A stretch of DNA of 14,082 bases from Planctomycetota bacterium (GCA_026692885.1 JAPLNJ010000547.1:1-14082); one strand, 5' to 3'; numbered from the stretch's first letter, positions 1-9,495 are shown. Numbers and translations: made by a program. Notes: generated by a model not told the origin, from the sequence alone.

Positions 1-192
1 CGGTGTTAGGAGTAGGCGTGAATTCTCTCACCGACTTACGTCGGGAGCTTCTCGGACGGAACCAACTAGCAGTGACGGCCTTTCGCAGTGTTACGATCAA
101 CGCCGATCAAGGCCTATTGCCGGAGCCCCGAGTGCCCCAAGTTTTTCCGCTCGAGCCGGCGGTTGATAAGTCCGAGTGGCGTGACGCGGGCC

Positions 193-3165
193 TCAAGGGG
201 GCGTGGGCGGCAGATGGCTGAACAGTGCCGGTTTCAGCAATTCGAGTTCGTGCTGCAGCACCGTCCAGGTGGCGAGGGCGTGGGCCAAATTCCCGCTACG
301 GCCCATCTGTTCGAGTTCCCGAGCGGTCTGAGTAACCCGTTGCGCGACAAAGACGGCAGCCACGCTCTTCAGGGTGTGCGCTGCATACTGTAACCCTTGC
401 GCATCTCCTGCCGTCACGGCGGCTTGGATTTCCGCCATCGTGACCGGACAACTGTCGAGGAACATTTGCGCGACCTCTTGCAGGAGCCCTTCTTGCCCCT
501 CCAGACGCTGCAGGGCCAGATCCCAGGCCAATATCTCGACCCCGTCCAGACTAGCAGGCGGACACGGGGACGCGATGGCGGCCGGAGCAGTCGCCGCGAC
601 GAGCGGTATAGGCTGGCACGGAACGATGCTCTCGATCGCCCGGTACAGGGTCTGCCCGTGCACGGGTTTCGACAGATAGCCGTCCATTCCCATTCGCAGG
701 CATTTTTCTTCATCGCCCTTCAGAGCACTGGCAGTCATGGCGATGATGGGCGTGTGGGTGCATGTCTCTTGGTCACGGCGGCGAATCTCCGCCGTCGCCT
801 CGTAGCCGTCCATGACGGGCATGTGGACGTCCATCAACACCACATCGAACGCCTGGCAGGCCAAGGCGGCGAGGGCTTCTTGGCCGTTGTTGGCCACCAC
901 GGTTTCGTGTCCGCGGAGCCGGAGGAAACCGAGAGCCACCTGCTGATTGATGAGATTGTCCTCGGCCAGCAGGATCCGTAGGGGCCGAACTTCCGCCGGT
1001 CGCGTCAGCGGCGCGGTTTCGACACTGAGCGGCGCCGCGCGGCCGGGGCACAACACCGACTGCACGGCATTCAGCAAGTTCGATTGCTGCACCGGCTTGG
1101 TCAGATAGCAGGCCACGTCGACCTGCTTGGACCGCTCGCCAGCCAGAACCTGTGCGGCGGACGACAGCAAGACCAACCGGCAGTCGGACAGGAGCGGATA
1201 CTGGCGGATATGCCGGGCGAGATCGAAACCCGTCATTTCCGGCATCAAGCAGTCGATCAGCGCTAACGGGTAGGGCGCGCCGGCCTCGGCCGCCCGCTGC
1301 AGCTCCGTCAAGGCCGCGGGTCCGCTGTCGGTCAACGTCGGCCGCATCTGCCAACCGCCGAGCATTTCGCCCAGGATGCTGCGGGTGGTCAGGCTATCGT
1401 CCACGACCAGCACCGGCACGCCGCGGAGTTCCTCCGCAGGCTCGAGCAACGGCTCGGCCTGGGCGGGCAGACCGAGCCGCACGAGGAAGTGAAACGTACT
1501 GCCTTGTCCCAGTTCACTCTCAATCTGGAGTTGGCCACCCATCAAGCCGACCAACTGCGACGAGATGGTCAGTCCCAGGCCCGTGCCGCCGAAGCCTCGC
1601 GTCGTGGCGGTGCGGACCTGCGAGAAGGCTTCAAAGATGGTCTGTTGCTTCTCGGCCGGCACCCCCATCCCGGTGTCGCGCACAGAGAAGTGCAGGACGA
1701 CTTGGTTCTCGCTGAGGGACTCCAGGCGGACCGCGACGACCACTTCACCCTGCTCCGTGAACTTGACCGCATTGCCAGTCAAGTTGACAATGATCTGCCG
1801 CAGGCGGCCGGGATCGCCGACCACCGTCGCCGGAATCTCTGGCGGCACCCGATAGGCCAGTTCCAGATCTTTCTCCGCGGCCCGGACCGAGAGCGTCTGG
1901 ACGGCGCTGCGCACGCAATCGCGCAAATCAAATTCGATGGCTTCCAATTCCAACTTACCGGCTTCGATCTTGGAGAAGTCCAAAATATCGTTCAACAGCC
2001 CCAGCAGTGACTCCGCGGATTCCGTCAGCATTTGCAGATACTCGTGCTGTTCGGGCGTGACCTGCGTACTAAGCAGCAACTGGGCCATACCGAGGATGCC
2101 GTTCATCGGGGTCCGGATTTCGTGGCTCATGTTGGCCAGGAAACCGCTCTTGGCCCGATTGGCGGCTTCCGCCTGATCTTTCGCGATCTCCAGGTCCTGC
2201 TTGGAACGGAAGAGTTCTTCCGCCACGTTCTGCAGCTCTTCGAACAGCGTGGCACGGGTTTCCGCGGCCTTGGCGCGATCTTCCGCTTGAGACCGCTGCC
2301 ATTCCGCTTCGCGCAAGGCAAGGTTCTGCGCATGGGACTTCTGATTGATGGAATGCAGGTGCCGCATCATGCGGACGCGCCGGGCCAGTGATTTTACGTG
2401 CGCCAGGATGACTTCCATGTCCTGGGATTTGCTCACGAAGTCGTCCGCGCCGGATTCCAGCGCGCGGAGCAGTACCTCGCGATTCTCCTGGCCCGATAGA
2501 ACCAGCAATCCCAACTGATTCTGGTGTTGTTCGGCCCAACGCCGGGCGCGGCGGCAGACTTCGAACCCATCCATGCCGGGCATGACCACGTCCACGATCG
2601 CGATATGGAAGGACGTGTGTTCGAGCAACGCCAAGCCTTCCGGTCCGGATAGGGCGGTACTCACCTGAAAGCTGTTTTCCCGCAGCCGCTTGCCGAGTTC
2701 GCTCAGGTACGTCCGGCTATCATCGATGGCCAGCACGCTACCGCCTCGCGAAGACTGGTCGTGCGAGTCCGCATCGGCCGCGATCGGTTGGATGGTCGCG
2801 GCCGACTTGAGCAGGCCCCAAATCATCGCGAGCAACTGATCGGGGGGGCTGTCTTTAGACAGGAACCGGTCGGCACCCGCATCCAAGGCCGCAATGTGGT
2901 CGCGTTCCTTCTGGCTCCCGGTCAGGACCAGAATGGGGATGAGCTGCAGCCAGGCATCGCCCTTGATCCGGCGGCAGACGTCCAGACCCGATTTGTCGCC
3001 CAGGTACTGATCGAGCACGACCAAGTCGGGCGTCGCCACGACGCACATCTGAAAGCCGTCTTCGGCCGTCGCGGCATGGCGCACTCTATGCCCGGCGTCT
3101 TCCAGCAGACGCTTGTAGGTGTGCGCTTGCACGCGGCTGTCTTCGATCAGCAGGATGTCGGACAT
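193..3165 (-). CDS. Soluble hybrid histidine kinase, REC-REC-HisKA-HATPase-REC-REC-HPt
   Basis: A 990-residue multistep phosphorelay protein. Domains in order: REC1 (about 3-120; phospho-acceptor D52, acidic E8/D9, T82, K104); REC2 (143-262; D148/D149, D192, K246); a charged helical, probably coiled-coil linker (about 270-338); HisKA with the H-box SHEIRTP (H348); HATPase with N-box N461/N465, G1 DTGMG (497-501) and G2 GFGGTGLGL (524-532); REC3 (584-705; D589/D590, D638, K690); REC4 (729-848; D779, T811, K833); and an HPt domain (about 885-980; H930 in AAHTLKS). All catalytic and phospho-accepting residues are present. There is no signal peptide or membrane segment, so it should be cytoplasmic. 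It lies 174 bp downstream of cheB on the same strand, across a hairpin repeat array, and is the likely output of the chemosensory cluster, with REC1 or REC2 as possible targets of CheA. The start ATG sits exactly before the first REC strand but has no clear Shine-Dalgarno. Domain calls are firm; the role in the pathway is inferred. Confidence 0.95.
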   Translation of the reverse strand: MSDILLIEDSRVQAHTYKRLLEDAGHRVRHAATAEDGFQMCVVATPDLVVLDQYLGDKSGLDVCRRIKGDAWLQLIPILVLTGSQKERDHIAALDAGADRFLSKDSPPDQLLAMIWGLLKSAATIQPIAADADSHDQSSRGGSVLAIDDSRTYLSELGKRLRENSFQVSTALSGPEGLALLEHTSFHIAIVDVVMPGMDGFEVCRRARRWAEQHQNQLGLLVLSGQENREVLLRALESGADDFVSKSQDMEVILAHVKSLARRVRMMRHLHSINQKSHAQNLALREAEWQRSQAEDRAKAAETRATLFEELQNVAEELFRSKQDLEIAKDQAEAANRAKSGFLANMSHEIRTPMNGILGMAQLLLSTQVTPEQHEYLQMLTESAESLLGLLNDILDFSKIEAGKLELEAIEFDLRDCVRSAVQTLSVRAAEKDLELAYRVPPEIPATVVGDPGRLRQIIVNLTGNAVKFTEQGEVVVAVRLESLSENQVVLHFSVRDTGMGVPAEKQQTIFEAFSQVRTATTRGFGGTGLGLTISSQLVGLMGGQLQIESELGQGSTFHFLVRLGLPAQAEPLLEPAEELRGVPVLVVDDSLTTRSILGEMLGGWQMRPTLTDSGPAALTELQRAAEAGAPYPLALIDCLMPEMTGFDLARHIRQYPLLSDCRLVLLSSAAQVLAGERSKQVDVACYLTKPVQQSNLLNAVQSVLCPGRAAPLSVETAPLTRPAEVRPLRILLAEDNLINQQVALGFLRLRGHETVVANNGQEALAALACQAFDVVLMDVHMPVMDGYEATAEIRRRDQETCTHTPIIAMTASALKGDEEKCLRMGMDGYLSKPVHGQTLYRAIESIVPCQPIPLVAATAPAAIASPCPPASLDGVEILAWDLALQRLEGQEGLLQEVAQMFLDSCPVTMAEIQAAVTAGDAQGLQYAAHTLKSVAAVFVAQRVTQTARELEQMGRSGNLAHALATWTVLQHELELLKPALFSHLPPTPP

Positions 3166-3216
3166 AAGTGTGGATGTTCGGTTTGCTGAGACGCACCCCG
3201 TGTGCGCCTCGTGGTG

Positions 3217-3324
3217 GTCAGGCTTTCCAGCCTGACGTCAGGCTGGAAAGCCTGACCTACTCGCGCGTGTCAGGCTGGAAAGCCTGACCTACTTGTTCAT
3301 GTCAGGCTGGAAAGCCTGACCTAC
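3217..3324. repeat. Array of four 20-bp palindromes, three of them at a 32-bp period
   Basis: The unit gtcaggctggaaagcctgac, followed by ctac, occurs at 3237-3260, 3269-3292 and 3301-3324. That is 24 identical bases plus an 8-base spacer, an exact 32-bp period. A fourth copy at 3217-3236 is inverted and abuts the first, so 3217-3256 is a perfect 40-bp palindrome. Each unit folds into an 8-bp stem with a 4-base loop. The array fills most of the gap between cheB (stop 15 bases away) and the hybrid kinase. On the transcript the hairpins could stabilise the upstream message or reduce read-through, although no T-run follows them. I recognise this unit from memory as a common intergenic repeat of planctomycetes. 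Confidence 0.9.
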
Positions 3325-3339
3325 GGAATGACGGCCATC

Positions 3340-4380
3340 TCAACTCCGGGCCATTTGTTCCAACGCTTTCACAATTCCCGCAATGTTCAGTACGTGCCCG
3401 GCGGCTCCCTTTTCCTGAGCCGCCTTCGGCATGCCGAAGATCAAGCAGGAGGCTTCATCCTGGACAATGGTGGTTCCGCCAGCTTGCTTCAAGGCCAGCA
3501 GGCCCGTCGCGCCGTCGTCACCCATGCCGGTCAGAATCACCCCCGCCGCCTGAGCGCCCAAGTGCCTGGCCAGCGAGGCGAACAAGGGATTGCCCGAGGG
3601 ACAATGAATCTCCGCGGGGCCACCCGGCGGCAAATCCAGCCGGGTAGGGCTACCCAGCGTCAAATGCCGGCCGCCCTCTGCCAACCAGATACCCGATTCC
3701 AGCTTTTGGCCCGGCGCCGCCAACTGCACCCGCTGACCGCTGGTGGTCGACAGCCACCGCGCGAAACCTTCCTCGAACCCCCGGGAAATGTGCTGCACCA
3801 AAAGCACCGGTACGGGGAACGGCTTGGGCAGGGCGGACAACAGTTCCAGCAAGACGGGTGGGCCGCCGGTCGAAGCGCAGATGCCAATGACGTTGGCCGG
3901 CCGAAACGTACGACGCCCCGAGGCCCGTTCGCTGGCGGCCTTGGAACTTACCGGGGCCGGGCCCCGCTGCAACCGACGCACCTTGGACTTGGAGGCTGCC
4001 ACCAGTTCGTTCCGCAAGACCGGAGCGAGTTCCTGCAAGTGCAGCAACACCGCCCCGGTGGGCTTTTCGATCACGGAGACGGCCCCCGCCTCGTAAGCCT
4101 TCATGGCCCAATCGATGTCCGCTTTGCGCAATGTCGCACTGGCGACGACGATGGGCACCGGACATTGCTGCATGATCTCCCGCGTCGCATCGACCCCATT
4201 CATGCCCGGCATGTGAATGTCCATGAGTACGACGTCGGGGGTGAGTTCTTTCACCATCGCCACGGCTTCGTGGCCGTTGCGGGCCTCGCCCACGATGCTA
4301 AATTGACCGTCTTGGGTCAGCATCCGCCGCAGAATTTCGCGCTGCGTGATCGAGTCTTCGACAATAAGTACACGAATCAT
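3340..4380 (-). CDS. cheB: CheB: receptor glutamate methylesterase / glutamine deamidase with receiver domain
   Basis: A 346-residue response-regulator methylesterase that removes methyl groups from chemoreceptor glutamates for adaptation. The N-terminal REC domain (1-122) has E8/D9, phospho-acceptor D54, S81 and K106. A basic, alanine-rich linker (about 125-160) leads to the CheB esterase domain (163-346). The catalytic triad is visible: S170 in GICASTGGP, H197 in VQHIS and D289 in LTGMGDDG. Length and order match the family. The start ATG at 4380 is preceded by a good ribosome binding site (AGGAAGG, 4 bases upstream). The gene follows cheA after an 80-bp spacer and precedes the hybrid kinase. 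Its position after a CheA-REC gene corresponds to that of WspF in Wsp clusters. Activity is expected to depend on phosphorylation of D54 by the neighbouring CheA. Confidence 0.97.
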   Translation of the reverse strand: MIRVLIVEDSITQREILRRMLTQDGQFSIVGEARNGHEAVAMVKELTPDVVLMDIHMPGMNGVDATREIMQQCPVPIVVASATLRKADIDWAMKAYEAGAVSVIEKPTGAVLLHLQELAPVLRNELVAASKSKVRRLQRGPAPVSSKAASERASGRRTFRPANVIGICASTGGPPVLLELLSALPKPFPVPVLLVQHISRGFEEGFARWLSTTSGQRVQLAAPGQKLESGIWLAEGGRHLTLGSPTRLDLPPGGPAEIHCPSGNPLFASLARHLGAQAAGVILTGMGDDGATGLLALKQAGGTTIVQDEASCLIFGMPKAAQEKGAAGHVLNIAGIVKALEQMARS

Positions 4381-4404
4381 GGAACCTTCCTGGTACTACA
4401 CCTT

Positions 4405-4435
4405 CCGTTGTGTTGTCTATCCGTTGTGTTGTCTA
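4405..4435. repeat. Tandem direct repeat of 15 bp between cheA and cheB
   Basis: The word ccgttgtgttgtcta occurs twice without mismatch, at 4405-4419 and 4421-4435, separated by one base. It lies in the 80-bp spacer upstream of cheB, 25 bases before its start codon. It could be a tandem operator or simply a slippage duplication; the sequence alone does not decide. Confidence 0.75.
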
Positions 4436-4460
4436 ACCGCCAGCCGGGCACTCGCGGGCG

Positions 4461-6767
4461 TCACACAAACTGCTGTACGATATCCAATAGGCCGTCTCCC
4501 TGAAAAGTAGACTTGACCACATAGGCATCCGCTCCGGCCTCTAGCCCTTCGCGCCGGTGCTCTTCCTTTTCCTTGCCGGTCACCAAAATCACGGGCAAGC
4601 CGAACTTGGCCTTGATCTGCCGCGTCAGGTCCAAGCCATTCAGTCGCGGCATCTCGACATCGGTCACCACCAGGTCGAACGCTTGGGAACGGAGACGTTC
4701 CAGAGCCTCGGCGCCATCGGAGGCCGTGCAGACGACGTAACCCGCGGCGGTGAATACGTTCCGCAAGACAGCGCGGGTCGTCGGCGAGTCATCCACGACG
4801 AGAATTCGCCGGGCCACCTGGGCTTCGGCCCGCGGTGGGGCACTGACCCCGTGGCTCCACGCCGAGCTGACCAAATCGAGCACCAACTGCACCGAGCCGT
4901 CGGCGCGGATGGTAGCGCCCACGATGCCCGGCAGGCCGCCGAGCGGAAAACCCAACGGCTTGAGCAGCACTTCCGTCTCATCCTCCAAATCATCCACAGC
5001 CACCGCCGTACGCTGGCCTCGGTGGGCCATCAACAGGTAAGACCAGGCAGACTCGTGAGACGCCCGAGCCAAGGCCACGGCGCCCACGAGATCGGCCAGG
5101 TGGACCCACCGGACAGGTGCTCCGTCGAGGGGCAGCACGAGCTGGCCCTCCAGCTCACGCAAGTCGGCCTGTTTCGCCCGGCCGGTTCGTAAGATAGCGG
5201 AACTGGGCACTCCGTAATAGTGCCCGCCCGACAGGACCGTCAGGATCCGCACGGTGGAAATGGTGACGGGGACGGTCAGGGCGAAGGTCGTGCCCGCCGG
5301 AGACGTGGCTTCGATCTCCACCCTCCCCTGCAGCCGCTGGACGGTATGGCGGACGACGTCCAAGCCGACCCCTCGGCCGGAGATGTCGCCTGGTTTGGCC
5401 GTGGTGAAGCCGGGGCGGAACAGGTGCTCGCGCAATTCCGCCTCGGTTAATTGCCGCAGTTCCGCCTCGTCCAACTCGCCCAATTGCCGGAGCCGAGCTC
5501 GAATGCGGTCGTGGCCGACGCCACGCCCGTCGTCCGAAATGGTAATCCGCACCAATTCGCCGCGGCGCGAGGCCAGGATGCGGATCACACCGGTTTCAGG
5601 TTTGCCGGCCTGAACGCGTTCGCTCGGCGTTTCCAGACCATGGTCGGCCGCGTTCCGGACCAAGTGCAGGAGCGGATCCCTCAGGGCTTCGATGACCGCT
5701 TTGTCCAGCAAAATGTTGCCGACGTCGGCCTCGTAGCAGATCGATTTTCCCAACGCTTGAGACAGATCCCGCACCGCGCGCCGCAAGCTGTCGGTCAACA
5801 TCACCAGCGGCAGCAGTCGGGCATCGCGGATGTCCGTCTCCAAGGCCAGAACTTTGAGTTCCTCGCGGCTGCGGTTCTTGGATAGTTCCGTCTCGATTCG
5901 GCGGACTTGATCCAGTAGAGCCGACTGCCAGGTCCTGAGGACCGCCTGGGGGCGTTCGGAAGCGGCGGCCGGTGACGACAGTTTGCCCAGCGGCAATTTC
6001 ACAATCTGCTCCACCAGATCGCTCAGACGCTTGCGGACAGTGTCGCCGGACCGTTGGGAAATCCGCAGCTCGCCCGCCAGGTTCAGCATGCGGTCCAGAC
6101 GCTCCGAGGGAACCCGGACGGTAAAGGTCTCTTCCGCCGAACCGGTCGCCGACGCCGCGGGAGTCCGGGACTCCGTGAGCAGCGCCGGGGGGCCGGGCGT
6201 CTCGCGCGAGTTGCTGTCGGCCACCACCAGCGGCACGGCCGGCGGCGAGCCGGCCTCCGTCCGCCCCAGTTGCGTGCCAGGCCAGGGCCCGCTCGAACCC
6301 GACTCCCCGTCCCTGCCGACAGCCGAAGCGCTGGCTACCGGCACCGGCTCGCTGGATACCGGCGCCGGCTCGACCACGGGCGGTGGTGTCGAGACAGGGA
6401 CCTCGGGAACTGCAGCAGCGTCCGCCGACTGGTCCGCGCTGCTGCGTTCCCAGGCCTCGAACGCCTCGCGAATCCGATCGAATTGCGCCAGCCCTTGGCT
6501 GATCGCCGTCGGATTCACGGTATCTGGCGACGCGCGCAGTTCGTCGAGCGCATCCTCCAACTGTTGGGCCAATTGCTTGAGCGTGTCCAAGCCGACTACT
6601 TTGGCGTCGCCCTTCAGGCTGTGGGCGCGACGGAACAATCCGTCGATCAGCTCGCGACGGTCCTCGGTAGTGGTCGCCGCCTCCAGATCGAGAAACAGTT
6701 TCTCGACCGCGCCCAGGTGCTCGCGGGCTTCTTCGCGGAAGATATCGAACACGGGATCGTGGAGCAT
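4461..6767 (-). CDS. cheA: CheA-REC hybrid chemosensory histidine kinase
   Basis: A 768-residue CheA-type kinase with a C-terminal receiver, the arrangement of WspE and FrzE. Domains: P1 HPt (about 1-105; phospho-acceptor H49 in RRAHSLKGDAK); a Pro/Ala/Ser/Thr-rich, probably disordered linker (about 106-212) in which I see no P2 CheY-binding domain; the P3 dimerisation helices (about 213-330); the P4 ATPase domain with N-box HLVRNAADHGLE (N372), G1 SDDGRGVG (411-418) and G2 SGRGVGLD (463-470); a P5 CheW-like domain (about 500-635); and REC (653-768; D659/D660, D703, T730, K752). It phosphorylates its own REC and probably CheB. There is no separate cheY in the window, so the fused REC may serve as output or phosphate sink. 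The start ATG lies only 3 bp after the receptor stop codon, implying translational coupling, since the upstream ribosome binding site is weak. Confidence 0.97.
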   Translation of the reverse strand: MLHDPVFDIFREEAREHLGAVEKLFLDLEAATTTEDRRELIDGLFRRAHSLKGDAKVVGLDTLKQLAQQLEDALDELRASPDTVNPTAISQGLAQFDRIREAFEAWERSSADQSADAAAVPEVPVSTPPPVVEPAPVSSEPVPVASASAVGRDGESGSSGPWPGTQLGRTEAGSPPAVPLVVADSNSRETPGPPALLTESRTPAASATGSAEETFTVRVPSERLDRMLNLAGELRISQRSGDTVRKRLSDLVEQIVKLPLGKLSSPAAASERPQAVLRTWQSALLDQVRRIETELSKNRSREELKVLALETDIRDARLLPLVMLTDSLRRAVRDLSQALGKSICYEADVGNILLDKAVIEALRDPLLHLVRNAADHGLETPSERVQAGKPETGVIRILASRRGELVRITISDDGRGVGHDRIRARLRQLGELDEAELRQLTEAELREHLFRPGFTTAKPGDISGRGVGLDVVRHTVQRLQGRVEIEATSPAGTTFALTVPVTISTVRILTVLSGGHYYGVPSSAILRTGRAKQADLRELEGQLVLPLDGAPVRWVHLADLVGAVALARASHESAWSYLLMAHRGQRTAVAVDDLEDETEVLLKPLGFPLGGLPGIVGATIRADGSVQLVLDLVSSAWSHGVSAPPRAEAQVARRILVVDDSPTTRAVLRNVFTAAGYVVCTASDGAEALERLRSQAFDLVVTDVEMPRLNGLDLTRQIKAKFGLPVILVTGKEKEEHRREGLEAGADAYVVKSTFQGDGLLDIVQQFV

Positions 6768-6770
6768 GAT

Positions 6771-8789
6771 TTAGGTCTTGAACCTCGCCACCGATTGGTT
6801 CAACGCGCGAATCCGCTGATCGATGGTCAGAATCGCCTTCTGCGTCTGCTCGGCCGCCGTCAAAGACTCCTTAGAACCGGTGTCGATTTGGGCAATGCTG
6901 CTGACCAGTTGCGCGATCCCGCCTTCCTGTTCCCGGGCCCCTGTGTTGATCTGCACCATCGCCTCGCGAGTCTGCTCGATGGCTTGCACGATTTCGTCGA
7001 ACGAGCTGGTTACGCGGCGGACGATGTCCGTGGAGTCCTGGGACAACCGGCTGCCATCCTCGATCTTGTTCACCACATCCTGCATCGACTTCTGGGTGTC
7101 GGCGATCAGCGATTCGATACGTCCGGCCGCATCCTTAGACTGATTGGCCAGCTCCCTAACCTGGGTGGCCACGACGGCGAAGCCCCGGCCTTCCTCGCCG
7201 GCCCGAGCCGCTTCGATCGAGGCGTTCAGCGCCAGGAGCTTTGTCTGTTCTGCGATTTCATTCACGGTGGCCGTGATCTCCCCGATCCGTTGCATCTGTT
7301 CGGAGAGATTCAACACGCTCTGGCCTGCGGCCTGGGAATTGGACCGGACCTGGTCGATGCGGGCTGCCGAATCCTGGGTCAACAGGCGGCCGTCGGCCGA
7401 GCGTTTGGCCGTTTCATCCGCCGCCTCTTTCACGGCCCGGGCGCGATCGACGAACTCCTGCATGGTGGCCTTGAATTCCTCGGCCGTCGCGGTGATCTGG
7501 TTGAGGGATGTGGCGGTTTGATTCAAGGTGGCCACCTGCTGCTGCGAGGCGGCGGAAATCTCGTTGCTGGAAGCCGCCACTTCGCCGGTCATCGTCGTGG
7601 TCTCGGACAGAATATTCCGCAGGGAACTGACCATCTGATTGAGCCCCTCTGCGAGTTGCCCGAGTTCATCGCGCGAGGTCACCCGCACGGTCTGGCCGGT
7701 CAAGTCGCCGGCGGCCACCGCCTTCACGGTAGCGAGCAGGTTCTGAACCGCCGCGGCAATACGGCGGCTGAGGAACAATGCCACGCCGCTGCCAACGATG
7801 ATCGCCGCGAAGGTCGCGATCAACAACGTCCAGAAAGCTCTGTCGCTCGCGGATTCCATAGCTTTGTCGTTGGCGTTGGCCCGAGTCCTCGCTGATATTT
7901 GGAGCGAGTCCAGTGCGTCTCGCATAGCCAACTCCTTGGGAGCGGACTTCTTCTGCTGAATGTAGTGGGCCTGATTCCACCCTTCTCCCATCCGCAACGT
8001 GAACATCTGGGTGGTCAGCGGTTCGTACTCCACGCGGACCTTCTTCGCCTCTTCCCAACGGTCCGGCTGCCGCCCCTCCAGCAGCTTGTTCTGCGATTCG
8101 ATCACCTCGAACGCCTGTTGATTGAGTTTCCACTGGGTCTCGAAGGCCAGCTTGAACCGCGGGTCCGCCTTTTCCATAAAGTCCCGGATATTCGTGCGGC
8201 ACACCATGAACGAAGTCCGAAAATCACCCAGCGTTTTCAGCAAGGTCTTGCGTTCCGCAGTGGCCTCCAACGATTCCTCCGCATCGATAATCGCCGTCAC
8301 CGCAGCCAACAGCCTGTCCGCTTTCAGCGCCCCTTCGGTGAGCATCATCTGCATGGCTGGGACGTTCTTGTCGGTCTGGGCGACATCCTCTACATCCTGC
8401 TGCAGCTTACGCAGGTCTTCCAGGTTGGATTGCACGAGACCGAGATATCGCTTTTCGTTGGCGTCGGCGGTGGTCTTGTACAAGTCATTCAATTTCGCTA
8501 AGGCTTCCTCCATGCTCTTCCAGGCTTTTGCACGATCGGCCTTGAAGAATTCCGATTCCTTCGGATCCTCGCCGAGAATCACGTAACCTCGCAAGGCAGC
8601 CGTGGAGTGGTTCAGGCCGTTCAATAAATCCTTGCAGGCCGACTCGGCAGGAAACGCGTGCTCGGTCAGATCCACCTCACTCGTCATCATGCGCGAGATC
8701 TCGATGCACGTAATCCCAGCACTGATGGCGGCCAGCGCCAACACGGTGCCAAAGCCCAGTCCAAGTTTCTTCCCAATGGTCAGTTCCAT
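6771..8789 (-). CDS. Methyl-accepting chemotaxis protein (transmembrane chemoreceptor)
   Basis: A 672-residue receptor with classic topology: a short cytoplasmic N-terminus, TM1 (about 10-30), a helical periplasmic sensor region of about 285 residues, TM2 (about 318-340), HAMP (about 340-392) and a coiled-coil signalling domain. The hairpin tip is highly conserved (about 511-548, including LNASIEAARAGEEGRGFAVV). Counting out from the tip near 529 gives about 20 heptads on each arm, consistent with the 40H class. Two sites match the methylation consensus: Q416/Q417 (SAASQQQVAT) and E437/E438 (TATAEEFKAT). There is no C-terminal CheR-tethering pentapeptide. The sensor region may be a four-helix or helical bimodular type; the ligand is unknown. 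The start has GAGG 7 bases upstream. The gene lies between the second cheW (27 bp) and cheA (3 bp), whereas in Pseudomonas wsp the receptor gene comes first. Confidence 0.96.
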   Translation of the reverse strand: MELTIGKKLGLGFGTVLALAAISAGITCIEISRMMTSEVDLTEHAFPAESACKDLLNGLNHSTAALRGYVILGEDPKESEFFKADRAKAWKSMEEALAKLNDLYKTTADANEKRYLGLVQSNLEDLRKLQQDVEDVAQTDKNVPAMQMMLTEGALKADRLLAAVTAIIDAEESLEATAERKTLLKTLGDFRTSFMVCRTNIRDFMEKADPRFKLAFETQWKLNQQAFEVIESQNKLLEGRQPDRWEEAKKVRVEYEPLTTQMFTLRMGEGWNQAHYIQQKKSAPKELAMRDALDSLQISARTRANANDKAMESASDRAFWTLLIATFAAIIVGSGVALFLSRRIAAAVQNLLATVKAVAAGDLTGQTVRVTSRDELGQLAEGLNQMVSSLRNILSETTTMTGEVAASSNEISAASQQQVATLNQTATSLNQITATAEEFKATMQEFVDRARAVKEAADETAKRSADGRLLTQDSAARIDQVRSNSQAAGQSVLNLSEQMQRIGEITATVNEIAEQTKLLALNASIEAARAGEEGRGFAVVATQVRELANQSKDAAGRIESLIADTQKSMQDVVNKIEDGSRLSQDSTDIVRRVTSSFDEIVQAIEQTREAMVQINTGAREQEGGIAQLVSSIAQIDTGSKESLTAAEQTQKAILTIDQRIRALNQSVARFKT

Positions 8790-8816
8790 GGTGGTGTCCT
8801 CAAGTTGCTGCCTGAT

Positions 8817-9446
8817 CTAGACCGTTCGCCAATTCATCAGTCGCTCATCCTGCAGAATCATATCCATCCGGAGGATCATGCGGTTGTCGTCGTACACGCC
8901 GAGCAACCACTCGGGCGGAATCTGCCCGGGCAACTCCGGTCCTGTTTTCACTTGTTCCCGCGGGACGCTGAAGATCTCCTCGATCTGTCCGGCTCCCACG
9001 GCGATGCGTTTGCCGGCCGATTCCACAATCACACACACGTGCAGGTCCGCAATGCCGGTCTCGGCAATTCCAAACAGGTTCCCCAAGTCCAACAGTGTCA
9101 AGATGGCGCCCCGCCATTGGACCGCGCCGCGAATGAACGTCGGCGTCTTGGGGACCGGGCTGAAGTGCTCCAACTGCCCGACTTCGATGACATCCTCGAT
9201 CGGAATACCGTAGCGGACGCGGCCCTTCTCGAATCCGAGAAACACCAGCGGCAGTCCAGCCGGTTCGACATCCTGTCGCTGGCGAAACTGCTTGGCCCGC
9301 TGGGCCAGACGGTGGGCCAACGCGTCGGGGGCCAACCGTTGCTGCCGGATCGTCCCCAGCCGCTCGACACTGGCCCGCAATCGCTCCCAGAGCGGAACGG
9401 CGCCGCCGTCGGATTCGAGGTGTCGATCAGAGTCTTGAAGCATCAT
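8817..9446 (-). CDS. cheW: CheW-like adaptor with helical N-terminal extension (WspD-like)
   Basis: A CheW-domain scaffold that links the receptor to CheA. With the ATG at 9446 it has 209 residues: about 70 residues of predominantly charged, helical sequence, then a CheW domain with the strand pattern VFLGFEKGRVRYGIPIEDV and the region IRGAVQWRGAILTLLDLGNLFG, ending near EWLLGVYDDNRMILRMD. Ordinary CheW proteins have about 150-165 residues, so the extension resembles WspD. An in-frame GTG at 9521 would add 25 residues, but that stretch is encoded by a palindromic intergenic repeat (9496-9519) and looks unlike protein, so I prefer 9446; two ATG codons are adjacent (9446 and 9443). Only a weak AAGG lies upstream of either. 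The gene is separated from cheR by a repeat-filled spacer and is followed after 27 bp by the receptor. Confidence 0.9.
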   Translation of the reverse strand: MMLQDSDRHLESDGGAVPLWERLRASVERLGTIRQQRLAPDALAHRLAQRAKQFRQRQDVEPAGLPLVFLGFEKGRVRYGIPIEDVIEVGQLEHFSPVPKTPTFIRGAVQWRGAILTLLDLGNLFGIAETGIADLHVCVIVESAGKRIAVGAGQIEEIFSVPREQVKTGPELPGQIPPEWLLGVYDDNRMILRMDMILQDERLMNWRTV

Positions 9447-9495
9447 GTTCAATCGGGGCCTTGACCGGAACGTGGCTAGCACTTCGCAAGGTTGC

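Noticed and set aside
3..221. Small plus-strand frame at the left end, and a weak hairpin at 31-44
   Set aside because: The protein has no recognisable feature and overlaps the end of the hybrid kinase gene; the 5-bp hairpin lacks a T-run on the minus strand, so it is not supported as a terminator.
3237..3324. Regularly spaced repeats as a CRISPR array
   Set aside because: The spacers are only 8 bases, there is one inverted copy, the unit is fully palindromic and no cas gene is near.
3328..4503. 391-residue plus-strand open frame opposite cheB
   Set aside because: Antisense to an intact CheB with a visible catalytic triad; low-complexity composition and no recognisable fold.
6054..7895. 613-residue open frame on the plus strand opposite cheA and the receptor
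   Set aside because: It runs antisense through two well-supported genes, has the Arg/Gly/Leu/His composition of a GC-rich shadow frame and shows no domain.
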